From the NCBI GenBank assembly GCA_009746045.1, contig RPFO01000041.1, positions 7,031,861 through 7,095,860 of the forward strand: a stretch of DNA of 64,000 bases, given 5' to 3'. The stretch comes from Mesostigma viride. Lineage: Eukaryota > Streptophyta > Mesostigmatophyceae > Mesostigmatales > Mesostigmataceae. The notes beneath the pieces were generated by a model that had not been told where the DNA came from, ran no database searches, and saw only the letters and a program-made list of their open reading frames with translations. Below, one piece after another: positions 31,774 to 41,667 of the stretch (position 1 is its first letter; each line of letters starts with the position of its first letter). A program made the position numbers and the translations under genes.

Positions 31774-33594
31774 GAAGGAGATAATCCAAGTCCCTACTTC
31801 TGGCCATCTGCCTGTGCACAAACTGCACCATCCCCATGGAGTCTGTTTTGAGAAGAGTGGTAACCTGAAGTGGCCAAGGAGTGTTAGAAGTCATCTGATG
31901 AAGCAACTCCTTCAGATATAGGCTGGTGTGAATGCCTTCACAAATAGCCCTGCATTCTGCCACATCACTGCTGACAGCCACCCGTTTGTGCAGGCGACTA
32001 AACCAGCTCACCAAACTCCCCAGGCCTTCCTGTCTGAGCACAAAGAGCCCTGCAGCCCTGCCCCTGACCTTGGAGACCTGCCTGCTGTCCATTGAGCTAT
32101 CCACATACAGCTCCATGCAAATGGGTTGTGATAAATCCACTGCAGACAACAGAATGCCAGATGAAGCCCTGACCTGATCAGCCACCTTGGCAGACCCTAG
32201 CTCCATCAGCATGTCATCAGGCAACCTGGCTATGACCATCAGGTCTGGCCTGGAAATACCTGCCACCCAAGCAACCATGCCCCTGACCATAGGACACAGT
32301 GCCTGTGTGATGACTGGAGGAAGCTTGCTAATGAGGGTTTCTTGATAATCATTACCCCCCACCAGCAGCATACGCCCTTCTCCCCCCTTCTTCACCAGTG
32401 TGGCCTCCATGCCCACAAACAGCAGAGGCTCATTCTCCACCTGCCATTGCTCCCTACCCAGAGGAAACTTGGACTTAATGATGGAGATCAGCCTCTAAGC
32501 CACGACGTAGGAGCCAGCAGGTGCAGGTCATCCCCATGCAGCGAAGCATACACTGGTAGGCCTTCCCATTGCCCCAGAAACAGACAGGGGTCTACAGGAG
32601 AAACCTTCAAGTTGCAATGCTCCTTCAGGAAACGGTTGAGAGTCTCCCTCCAGATTATTGGACTTGACCTCAGGCCCTCCAGGCCCTTGAGGATTTTAAG
32701 GAACTCAGTGTGAATGTCCCTTTTCCATACAGCAGGCACCCTGACATAGAAAGGCGTCTTGCCCTCCCACTTTTCCTGTGCCACATCTGCATCCCCCTCC
32801 AGAAATGCTCTCTTGAAGTCTACCACCACTGAGCCATAGTCCAAGCCCTTGTTAAGAAGGCCTAGAAATACACACAGCAGCAGCCTCCAAGTGTCATGCA
32901 GCATGCCAGGGGTATACAACTCCTCAGCAGTGCACTCACCAGTACCCTTGAACTCATTCAGCACTGGCCTGACATGTGGTACCTTGACCCCGTCCACCTC
33001 CTTCATCTTGATGACAAACTTGAGCTTGAGTAGACGTCGTGCAGGAGGCAGGTCATTGACAGGTTCCACGCATTTCTTGGAGATCCAGTCCTCCCCAGAT
33101 TTAATCAGACCCAGTGTGACCTGGGGACACATAATGGGAGAGGACATGAGCTTCACCAGGCCTTGGTAGTTGATAGGGCTGTGTCCAGCAAGTGAGTGAG
33201 GACCAATGGCCAAACTGCTTGGATGACTAGCAGCTGGTAATATGAGGTCATCAACCAAGGGCTCCTGCCCCTGGCACACTTGCACACGCTTAACCGACCT
33301 GGTTACTGCACGTGATAGGCGAGTGGTCCTGAAATTAATCAGTGGGACCTGACCAGCCCCTTCCTTAGTCAGGAGAGAGGACGTGATCACTACCCCATCC
33401 TGGCATAGGAAATTCTGCCCCAGAAGAGCAGGTCCCTGATAGCCCTCCAAGACACAAAATGCAGTGTCCTGTCCAAGGATAGGAATAGATACCTCACCCA
33501 GTACCTTCACGTGTACCCCGCCACTGAAGTCAGACACAAACTGATAGCTGGGTTCAGTCATGCTGTACCCTGCTGCAGCTCTGGTTCCAATGAT
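31774..33594 (-). pseudogene. Outer family A protease-like, RT and RNase H, broken
   Basis: On the minus strand, 33561-32488 encodes the protease-like domain from SEPSYQFVSDF-type sequence to the RT HGDDLH box. A 1-nt loss at about 32490 then creates a stop (SWLRG). 32440-31774 continues in another frame through RNase H up to the TTAA insertion. Sequence agrees almost residue for residue with the plus copy. The upstream end is cut by element C at 33599. Confidence 0.88.
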
Positions 33595-33598
33595 GGAA

Positions 33599-34852
33599 TG
33601 TCACGGACGCGAGCTATGTCATCCGGGCGGCGCCCACTATGCACAAGACTGGTGACGTGCGCAAGGAATTTGTTTTCTACGCATTTTCGACAAAGGCTAG
33701 TGACCGGGGGGGGACACTAGCACTTGCAGCATAAGAGCGGACGAAAGTGTACGTGCACGCGCGCCGGGCCAGGCACAGCTGGGCGCGCAGCACTGACTTG
33801 AGCGGACGGCAGCACAAGTGCGCAGCGTCGAGAGGATCATACGCGTGTTAGTGGACAGCTGGAGCTGAAGCTGGACTGCTGGACTTCAACAGCGCCGAGG
33901 CTATTGACAGGCCAGGTGTCTTTGTGGTGTATAGAATAGCGGGTCAACGTTATGAGGACTGGACAGAAAATGGAAAAGGACAATTTGCGGTGCGCAGCCA
34001 GATCGCTGGAATGAATGCGAAATCGCTGGCAGCCCTACAAAGGGATTTCTTCTAGAAAGGAACGATTAGACGCAATGTTTGCTGGGCCACTCACACGCAA
34101 GGTGTGAGCGTGCAGATTGTCTGAAGGATATTATGCTTCGACCTTGGTGGACGTGACTCAATGCCGGACATTCCCAGGGACAGAAATGTCGGAGCCTCTA
34201 GGAGATGAGATCGGCAACAGGGTAGCAATTTAGATTTGTCGGGATGCCTTCCTGCTTTTGTTGGCATGTGTGGTAGAAAGCCAGGACGGCAACTGGAATG
34301 CGGTTTCTATTTGCATGGTTCAGGCAGCAAGATAGTTTTGGCATTCCTGGCTGGACTGACAAGTGTGGCGTGTGTCATGCGTGTGGCATGACGAATGGTT
34401 TGGTTCATAGTCGAAGAGGACTCTCACGCAGCGTGTAGTCTCTTCGAGTCTCTCGTTAGTGGCCTTCGTGTTTCTCCCTTTCCTTGGGAGCAAGGCCGGT
34501 AGCATGTCATGGAGCGCTGCCTAACTGCGGGCTCGTGAGCATGGAGTGCATCGATATTGAGACTATCAACGTGTTGTAATTGTATTAACTTTCTCAATAA
34601 ATTCCGCATGTGCGGCTTCATCATCAGACTGTGCAAAGTGTGTGTTGTGAAAGCATTGTTCTATAGCAGGGGAGGCAAAAGCACCCTCTTGCACCATCAT
34701 ATTGTCGCAATTAGAGTAGTTGGAGCGTCTAGCTAACGCCCCAGCAAGGATATTCAAACGCGGCACGCGACGGTACACAAGGGGATCAAGAAGGTGGTCA
34801 TCAGGCACGAGGGACAGTTCCTTGTCCTCGGCTGAGAGCCCTCTTTTCATTA
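33599..34852 (+). repeat. Element C terminal repeat A1
   Basis: The 1,254-bp repeat is nearly identical to A2 (43323-44573) and contains an AATAAA near 34596. It ends CTTTTCATTA, where A1 continues into the internal region (CTCGAAGAGAC) and A2 continues into B2. It is the only repeat at the left end. Confidence 0.92.
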
Positions 34853-35124
34853 CTCGAAGAGACTAGCTCCATCTGCAAAGGAACATTTTCATTTCAGCAA
34901 AGAGAGACGGTGTGCAGTTTTCTGGGGAAGACTAGCACACATAGTGGCCTGATCAACCATTAAGTCTTTCAGATTAGACCGTTGCTACTTGGTAGTGGTT
35001 GTGGCAGTTTATGTCATATCACACTAGGTCGGTCACAGCGTTTTTGGCAAGCCACGCAGGCTGTGCCAACACGGGCGTCGACACCGACGGGCAGGAGCTC
35101 TCCAGGGTCGATACCACCATCAAC

Positions 35125-36535
35125 ATGTCAGGAACTGACCCCACAGCATCAGGCAGTGGTGGGTCAGCGCCGGCAGCTACGGGCGGTCAAGCAACTGACC
35201 CGCCCAGCGGTCGTCTCGGCACTAGTGCGGACACCGCTTTGTTAGGTAATGGAGCGCCTTCCCTTTCTTCGGCAGGGGACGGTGGTGCTCTTACCCAAGT
35301 GCTGCGCCTGCTGCAAGAGCAAGCGGCAGAGCTGGCGGCACTCCGAGCTCAGCAAGCGACGCAGTTATCGCAACAGGCGACGCTTGTTGAAGAAACTGTG
35401 CGACTTGCTTTGGAGCGCGCGGAATCTACGGCTGAAGCGAGGCGTGCTACGGAGCGCGCTGAGCAACGGCGGCAGGCGGAGGCAACCACGGAAGCTGCAC
35501 GCGCCTGCCAAGCTGCGGCCCAACGCGACGCCGAGGCCAGGCAGGCTGCCGACGAGGAGGCCGCTGCCGAGGAAGCGCGGCGACATGAGGCGCTGCGCGA
35601 CCAACGCGGACACTTCGACGAAGAGCGCAGTGGGACAGGTCCACTACGCAACGTTGAGCCCAGTCAGCCACGCGTCGGACCAAGCGGTCAACGGCGGGGC
35701 GACGGGGAAATGGCGCAGGATGACGAGCTGCAGCCGAACGTCGGTCGGGTAGGCACCCGGTCGACTGCCGACGCATCTTATACGCTGGGGGGGAACCTAC
35801 GGGCACCCAACCAAGGCACGTTATCGTGGCGCGGCGGGTATGGTGCAGCCCCCAGGGGGGGAGCATCAGGTGGCTTGTTTAGCACAGGTCGGCCACCCAT
35901 GACGGCGGCAGCAACGCCGTTGGGTGGCACCGCAGGGCGGCCCAGGCTTGGCGGCACTCGGTCAGACTTCGGCTGGGGCCAAGTCGATCGGGAGGTAGCC
36001 AGCATACCATGGGGTGAGGGCGACGACGTCCAGCGACCCCACCGCATGCCGTACGGCGTGCATGGCGAATCCACTCGTGTGCCATCGCTGCCCAAGGTGG
36101 AGCTTCGCGAGAAGTTCACCTCAGCAGGCACGGGTGCGACTTTAGAGGAAGCCTATGAGCTCTTCCGAGCTCATTGTAACACTTATCGTTATGCCTCGGG
36201 GTATCCTCTTCGCCATGAGATGGTGATGGATTTTATTCACCTTTTTTCCATGACCTGACCAAGAAGAAGGTCCAGGTTTTGGTCCAGCATTACCGAGCGC
36301 TCGTGGACCGATGTCATCGCACGGACATATGGTTTGCGCTCACGGACATGGGCACACCGGATCTCGACTCGATCATCTTCGATGTCGACCCGGCAGAGCA
36401 GCTGTGGCAGCAACTGCGGCTGGAGTACCCAGTTGAGCACGTCAAGGCCATCGCGGAATGGAATGGAGCGTTCACCGTCGCCGAGGGTGAGGATCCGGCT
36501 TTCTCCCTTGACCGGCTCTCGCGTTTGCGGGCAAA
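35125..36535 (+). pseudogene. Element C Gag, frameshifted
   Basis: The ATG at 35125 starts an Ala/Gly-rich N-terminus. An Ala/Glu/Arg-rich coiled coil of about 90 residues follows, then a Retrotrans_gag-type helical domain (EAYELFRAHC ... VMDFIHLF). Frame 1 ends at 36258, but homology continues in frame 3 from a run of six Ts (HDLTKKKVQVLVQHYRAL ... EQLWQQLRLEYP). It then shifts again at about 36530 into the frame of the following ORF. The T run may be a mutation or a slip site. Gag packages element RNA. Confidence 0.75.
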
Positions 36536-39500
36536 GTGCCTGATTATACGCAGACCAAGGCTTGCCGGTTATGGCGGAGTGCAGTGCCCCTGCTGGCCAT
36601 CGATCTTCCGGAGCCGCCCGGTGGGGAGTGGACTTTGGTGACTCTCTGTGCAGCATTCAAGCGGCTGCTCAGGAAGCGTGCGGAAGGCGAGAAGGGTATC
36701 TCGTCTGAGCTGGCTGAGATGCGCAAGAAGATGGCTGAGATGGAGAAGGCCATCGCGGTCAAGGGTGGCCAGCGGCTGCCTGGTGCGGGGCGCGGTGAAT
36801 ATGTCGGCACTCAGGGTGGTGGCAACGCCGGTCACGGGGGCAGCGGCGGTGGCGGTCAGGGTGGCAGCGGCGGTGTCAGTCGTGGTGGCGGCGGCAGTGG
36901 CTACGGTGGTCGGGGTCGCGGTGGTGGTCGAGGCGGAGGCGGTCGTCCGCCGTCATCGGATGGGACTCAGGAGGCGCAGGGCGTGCAAGGCGCGCTGGGC
37001 GCACCCACCCCGTCACGCGGTAAATGTTACCTTTGCGACAAGGATGGGCACCTTAGTCGCGAGTGTCCAAGCCGCTGCACGAAGCCGCATGGGGCAGACA
37101 CGAAGTGGCACCTGATGAACAAGTGTCCAGCCGCGGGCATCAAGACGGTCCACTTCGCCGAGATGGCGGGCAAGACCGACTCGATGGAAGCCCAGGTGGC
37201 TGCCATCAAGCATGGTGAGGAGGCGACGGCGCCCCCCAACCAATTCGCGACGGTGTACCGGGAGGACCCATTCTGGGCGCCCATGCCGGGTGACGTCGAG
37301 ATCAACGCTGCGGAGGCTACCAAAGGCAAGCAGGCACGCAGCCCGCTTTCTTTTCAGCAGGCACCCATGTTGCCTGCCGGGCAGTTGCCCGCGTCCTTTT
37401 CCATGCCGCTGGCTGGGGTGCAATCTGCTTTTGAGCATGCGAACCCTGCTGGGCTGGAGCAGCGTAGGCGATTGGCGCCTGTGTACCCAATGCCGTTCAT
37501 TGTGGACGTACCCATGTTTTCAGCACGGCAGGTGGTCGACACCTTCGGGCAGAAGGGGGTTGAGTGGCTGGGGTCGGTTGTGTCCGAGATCCAGTTGTTC
37601 GCAGATGGGCATGATGTGCGCACCTTGCGCAATTCTGAGTCCGTCACCTACGGGCGTCAGCCGGTAGAAGCCGCAGTGCCCGTGGTGCAAGCGGGAGTGG
37701 TCAGCACAAGTAGCCAGCAGCGCACTAGTGCAGTTCCCCAGGTTCCCACGGTGGTTCCATACCCCAATGGTGAGCCGTCCATAGCGTTCCAAGCAGTTGG
37801 AGCCTGTGGAGATGTATGGAGCGACATGGTGACATGTCCGTTGGTTGGCGCAGTCAAGCTTGATAGCGGTGCTCAGCCGCTAGTCATCAGCACAGACTTG
37901 GCCACCATGCTGAACCTGACCTACGAGAACGGTGGCTTAGTGGAAAGCCCCGTGTCTGTGTCAGGTTGGCAGGGTCCGGCTAGTAAGCCGTACGCTATGA
38001 CGGCGGTTAAAGTCAACGTGATTTTCAATCCGTTGCGCGCCTCTAGCATGACCACCGTGTCCGCGTATGCGCTGGTGGTCAACAAGTGTGGATATTCCGC
38101 ACTACTCGGGGTGGATGTCCTTGCTCGCGCCATGGTTCAGGTGGACTATAGGGCGGAGGAGGCATCTTACATCCCTGATTGGGATGGGGCTGGCCTGAAG
38201 CGGGCCAGTGTGCCGGTCTCATGCTTCAGTTCTTCAGCCGGGGCTGCACGCCTCAACCCTTCCGCGGCTGCGGGCGTGGTGGAGGTCAGCATGGTGGAGG
38301 TACGGGCGGCGGGCTCATCGGCGTGGGACAAGCATCGGACGGTGCTGCCTCAGCCAACGGCGAGCATTGCCAAGATGCGCACGCAGTGGTCGCTGGATGC
38401 TGTGACGTCCACGCGGCAGCTGGCTATGCGCAAGCGGGTGACTGAAGCCGTCATCACCATTCCTCAGATGGCCAGCCATGGCCTCACTTTGGTGCAACCG
38501 GGTGTCTCGGAGGCCCAAGGTAATTTTTCTGCTGCAATCTTACCGCAGGCCCCTGATTTTGCCAAGGGTGCGGTAGTGTTGGAACTGTTTGCGGGGATCG
38601 GAGGGGGCATTGCAGGCTTTTTGGCCGCAGGCGGCGTGTGCCGTAAACTCATCGCGGTAGAGCCATCGCACAAGGCGCGTCAGGTGTACTTCAGTCACTG
38701 TGGCGTGTTGTCGCGAGAGTATCCCGCGCAGTTTCCGCCATCAGCATGGCGTGACCCGTTTGGGGAATGTCCTCAAGATATCCGAGCCATCGGTGAGGTG
38801 CAGGTGCAGCAGTTGTTGCGCAGGCATCATGCCATCGACTTGGTAATTGCGGGTTGGGAGTGCCAGGGCCTGAGCCAGGCAGGGCAAGGGCGGGGGCTAG
38901 CCGATCCGCGTAGCGCGCTGTTCTGGGAACTGTTGCGTGTGGTGGGACTGTTGCAGTCGCGTCAGCCCCATCCGCCTGCGTATCTGTTTGAGAACGTTGT
39001 GGCGGGTGACAGCCCACATCAGGCGGTGCGGGAGGACTGGGCTACAATCGTGGCACTCCTGGGGGAGCCCATCGTGTGTGACAACGCAGGGCTGGGTGGG
39101 CTCACGCATCGTTTGCGTGCCTATTGGACCAACGTGGCGTGTGCGACCGGTGTGCAGGCGGTCTTAGGGGCCGTCGCAAGGCAGCATCCGAGTGTGTCTG
39201 CGGAGGTAGCATTGCCTTCCCACCTAGTCACGCAGAAGGTGGATAGCGAGGATCGCCCACCGTATGCACGCGTCAACCGGGTCGGGAGCCCCATGTGTGC
39301 ACTGCCGACCCTGGTCAGTTACCAAGGGTCGACAGCATACCGTGATCGGGGTAAGGGTCTCGTTTGGGACACTACCACCGGTCTGTTGGTGCAGCCACCC
39401 GCAGAATTTCGTGAGGCCAGCATGGGTTTTCATGTCGGGGCCTCGGCGCTGCCGGGCGTGCTCGAGAGTGAGCGCTGGTCTTTGATAGGCCAGGCTATGT

Positions 39501-39853
39501 CGGTGTTGCAGGTCGGGTATGTGCTGCTTGCATCGGTTGCCGTGCGCCAGTCTGGGGGGGCGTCCCCAGCCAATCCGCCTCAGCAGGTTGAGGCGCGCGC
39601 AGCCAAACTGAAGCGCCCTGCAGCGACGGGGACTTCATCAGCATGGGGGTGGCGTCTGCGACAGGTGTGGACTATCATTCTCATGACCGCCCTGCTGACC
39701 AGCACCGTGCTGGCCGGCGAGCCCACGCTGCATCGGGTAATACACCGGCGGCACGCGAGGCTCCGGCGGTGGGTGTCACACCAGGTGTGGCAGCCTTTTC
39801 CTTGTTCCACGACGATGCGGCTAGGGCGCCGCATCTTGAGGCACATGCGGTAG
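36536..39853 (+). CDS. Element C zinc knuckle, protease and C5 DNA methyltransferase
   Basis: The 1,105-residue frame starts with the Gag C-terminus, a Gly-rich stretch and a C-x2-C-x4-H-x4-C knuckle (CYLCDKDGHLSREC, near 37025). Retropepsin follows (VKLDSGAQPLVIS, near 37855, and SALLGVDVL). Residues about 680-1000 are a full cytosine-5 DNA methyltransferase: motif I ELFAGIGGG (residue 683), catalytic motif IV WECQGLS (Cys 776), motif VI FENV (Glu 819), motif VIII HRLRAYW (Arg 859 and 861), and target-recognition and C-terminal motifs near 950-1000. Pro of the usual PCQ is Glu here. A hydrophobic stretch (WTIILMTALLTSTVLAG) lies near the end. The RT frame overlaps the last 211 nt at -1. Confidence 0.9.
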   Translation: MPDYTQTKACRLWRSAVPLLAIDLPEPPGGEWTLVTLCAAFKRLLRKRAEGEKGISSELAEMRKKMAEMEKAIAVKGGQRLPGAGRGEYVGTQGGGNAGHGGSGGGGQGGSGGVSRGGGGSGYGGRGRGGGRGGGGRPPSSDGTQEAQGVQGALGAPTPSRGKCYLCDKDGHLSRECPSRCTKPHGADTKWHLMNKCPAAGIKTVHFAEMAGKTDSMEAQVAAIKHGEEATAPPNQFATVYREDPFWAPMPGDVEINAAEATKGKQARSPLSFQQAPMLPAGQLPASFSMPLAGVQSAFEHANPAGLEQRRRLAPVYPMPFIVDVPMFSARQVVDTFGQKGVEWLGSVVSEIQLFADGHDVRTLRNSESVTYGRQPVEAAVPVVQAGVVSTSSQQRTSAVPQVPTVVPYPNGEPSIAFQAVGACGDVWSDMVTCPLVGAVKLDSGAQPLVISTDLATMLNLTYENGGLVESPVSVSGWQGPASKPYAMTAVKVNVIFNPLRASSMTTVSAYALVVNKCGYSALLGVDVLARAMVQVDYRAEEASYIPDWDGAGLKRASVPVSCFSSSAGAARLNPSAAAGVVEVSMVEVRAAGSSAWDKHRTVLPQPTASIAKMRTQWSLDAVTSTRQLAMRKRVTEAVITIPQMASHGLTLVQPGVSEAQGNFSAAILPQAPDFAKGAVVLELFAGIGGGIAGFLAAGGVCRKLIAVEPSHKARQVYFSHCGVLSREYPAQFPPSAWRDPFGECPQDIRAIGEVQVQQLLRRHHAIDLVIAGWECQGLSQAGQGRGLADPRSALFWELLRVVGLLQSRQPHPPAYLFENVVAGDSPHQAVREDWATIVALLGEPIVCDNAGLGGLTHRLRAYWTNVACATGVQAVLGAVARQHPSVSAEVALPSHLVTQKVDSEDRPPYARVNRVGSPMCALPTLVSYQGSTAYRDRGKGLVWDTTTGLLVQPPAEFREASMGFHVGASALPGVLESERWSLIGQAMSVLQVGYVLLASVAVRQSGGASPANPPQQVEARAAKLKRPAATGTSSAWGWRLRQVWTIILMTALLTSTVLAGEPTLHRVIHRRHARLRRWVSHQVWQPFPCSTTMRLGRRILRHMR
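38573..39530 (+). other. DNA (cytosine-5) methyltransferase domain
   Basis: The domain transfers a methyl group from S-adenosylmethionine to C5 of cytosine through a Cys-DNA intermediate. All ordered landmarks from motif I to motif X are present in about 320 residues, a normal length for a bacterial-type or compact eukaryotic enzyme without regulatory domains. It is in frame with the protease, uninterrupted by stops, and placed between protease and RT, so it is part of the polyprotein and not a captured neighbour gene. It could methylate the element's own cDNA or host targets. Confidence 0.92.
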
Positions 39854-41667
39854 CTGTGGGTGATCCCGCGGATACGCACCCCTGGGCTATTGGCGAACAC
39901 CTTTCTGATGCGCAGCGCTCAGCCATGCTAAAGTGGCTAGGCACTGCAAGGGGGGCCTTCGCTTTCACAAGTGATGAACTGGGGTGTTTCAATGGTGGGA
40001 CCATGCGTGTTCCATTGGACACTGACACTCCTTTGTTCCGACGCCAGCATCGCCTGAGTCAGGCCGAGTTGGATTTTGTAGCCGAGCAATGCAAGGAGTT
40101 AGAGGATGCCGGTATCATCAGGCAATCTTCCTCCAGCTATGCTGCTGCCGTTGTCGTTGCGCCCAAGAAGGACGCTATCACCGGGGCATGGACGGGTATG
40201 CGCATGGCCACCGATCTGCGGTTGCTGAATGCACACACACCCGTGGACCGTTACCCCATGCCACGTGTGGATGATGTCCTGGATAAGATATCTCCTCATG
40301 TGAAGTTTGTGTCCTCGCTGGACCTGCGTAGCGGCTTTCATCAGATCGCAGTTGCGCCGGAGGATCAGCGGAAGCTTGCATTCTGGGGGGGCGGCAATTT
40401 GTATGAGTGGGTGCGCATGCCCTTTGGGCACCGCAACGCTAGTGCTGTTTTCCAACGAGCTATGGACAAAGTGCTTGCAGGTCTTCCTTTCGCCGCTTGT
40501 TACATTGATGATGTAATCGTCTTTAGCGCGACATTTGAGGAGCACCTGGCGCACTTGGAGCAGGTTCGCTTGGCTCTCGAGGAGCATAATATGCGGCTGC
40601 ACCCTGAGAAGTGCAAGTTCGCCCAGCGGACCCTCTCATTCCTTGGTCATCAGATTGTGCCGGGTGGCCGGACGCCTGATGCCGCCAAGGTCGAATCCAT
40701 TGCGCAGGCCGCCGTACCCACGGATGTCTCAGGGGTGCGGGCGTATTTGGGTTTGGCTGGCTATTACCGAGGTTACATTGAGAACTTCAGCAGCAAGGTG
40801 AAGCCCTTGACCGAGTTACTCAAGAAGGGGTGCGTGTGGGCGTGGGGTCCCGCACAGCAACGCGCCATCGAGACAATCAAGCAGGAGCTCACGTCGGCAC
40901 CGATTCTGCGCGCCCCTGACTATGCTTTGCCATTTGTGTTATATACCGACTGGTCCAAGGTAGGACTGGGTGCGGTCTTGGCGCAAAAGGATGGTGATGG
41001 GCGCGAGCACGTTATTGCTTATGCTAGTCGCAGCAACAACCCAGCGGAGAGCCGGTATTCTTCCTATGAGGGGGAGGCACTGGCTGTGGTGTGGGCCATC
41101 AAGCACTTTCGCCCGTATTTATTTGGGCGCGTGTTTACTCTGGTGACAGACCACCAGCCGCTTCAGTGGCTAATGACCAACACCAACCTGACGGGTAAGC
41201 TCGCCCGATGGGCCATGATTATCCAGGAGTACCACATGACCATTGTGCATCGGGCCGGCAAGGACCATGTCAACGCCGATGTGCTATCCCGATACGCCAT
41301 GCCTACCACTGTTGACCACACTGGAGCCCGGGCCATGGGTGCCGAGGGCTCGTCTGGTTCTGTGGTCTTTGTGAACGCTGCTGGGTATGCGGCCGACGAT
41401 GAGGAGGAGGCGTGGTGGCGCAGTGTCGAGTACTCTGTGGCGGACTTCGGCATCAGCGACGACCCGGTGCGGCCGTCGCCATTCACGCCATCCAAAGCTG
41501 TGTGCGCTATGGAAGAGGGTAGGTCTCTGTCCTTTGACATTGATCCTTCTCTGCAGCAGCTGATCGCTGTGCAGGCTCTCTTAGCGCGTAGCTCTCTTGC
41601 TGATTGCTACACCGCTGATATCTGGCTAGATGGTCGAGTTTGGAGCAAGTGCAGGGTGCTGTCTTGA
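39643..41667 (+). CDS. Element C reverse transcriptase and RNase H
   Basis: The 674-residue frame has a Ty3/gypsy RT: SSYAAAVVVAPKKD, MRMATDLRLLN, SSLDLRSGFHQIAV, MPFGHRNASAVFQRAMD, YIDDVIVFS (catalytic box, near 40503) and FLGHQIV. RNase H follows with LYTDWSKVGLGAVLAQ, YEGEALAVVWAIKHFRPYL and TDHQPLQWL. It overlaps the methyltransferase frame by 211 nt in the -1 frame. The end overlaps the integrase frame by 28 nt, again -1, at GTTTGG. Reading from the annotated start gives extra residues before the RT, which may be translated in the polyprotein. Confidence 0.92.
   Translation: MGVASATGVDYHSHDRPADQHRAGRRAHAASGNTPAAREAPAVGVTPGVAAFSLFHDDAARAPHLEAHAVAVGDPADTHPWAIGEHLSDAQRSAMLKWLGTARGAFAFTSDELGCFNGGTMRVPLDTDTPLFRRQHRLSQAELDFVAEQCKELEDAGIIRQSSSSYAAAVVVAPKKDAITGAWTGMRMATDLRLLNAHTPVDRYPMPRVDDVLDKISPHVKFVSSLDLRSGFHQIAVAPEDQRKLAFWGGGNLYEWVRMPFGHRNASAVFQRAMDKVLAGLPFAACYIDDVIVFSATFEEHLAHLEQVRLALEEHNMRLHPEKCKFAQRTLSFLGHQIVPGGRTPDAAKVESIAQAAVPTDVSGVRAYLGLAGYYRGYIENFSSKVKPLTELLKKGCVWAWGPAQQRAIETIKQELTSAPILRAPDYALPFVLYTDWSKVGLGAVLAQKDGDGREHVIAYASRSNNPAESRYSSYEGEALAVVWAIKHFRPYLFGRVFTLVTDHQPLQWLMTNTNLTGKLARWAMIIQEYHMTIVHRAGKDHVNADVLSRYAMPTTVDHTGARAMGAEGSSGSVVFVNAAGYAADDEEEAWWRSVEYSVADFGISDDPVRPSPFTPSKAVCAMEEGRSLSFDIDPSLQQLIAVQALLARSSLADCYTADIWLDGRVWSKCRVLS

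Noticed and set aside
38573-39530. Methyltransferase as a bacterial restriction-modification gene or contaminant
   Set aside because: It is in one frame with the retropepsin upstream and is followed by gypsy RT, within one insertion bounded by GGAA. No restriction enzyme gene is nearby.
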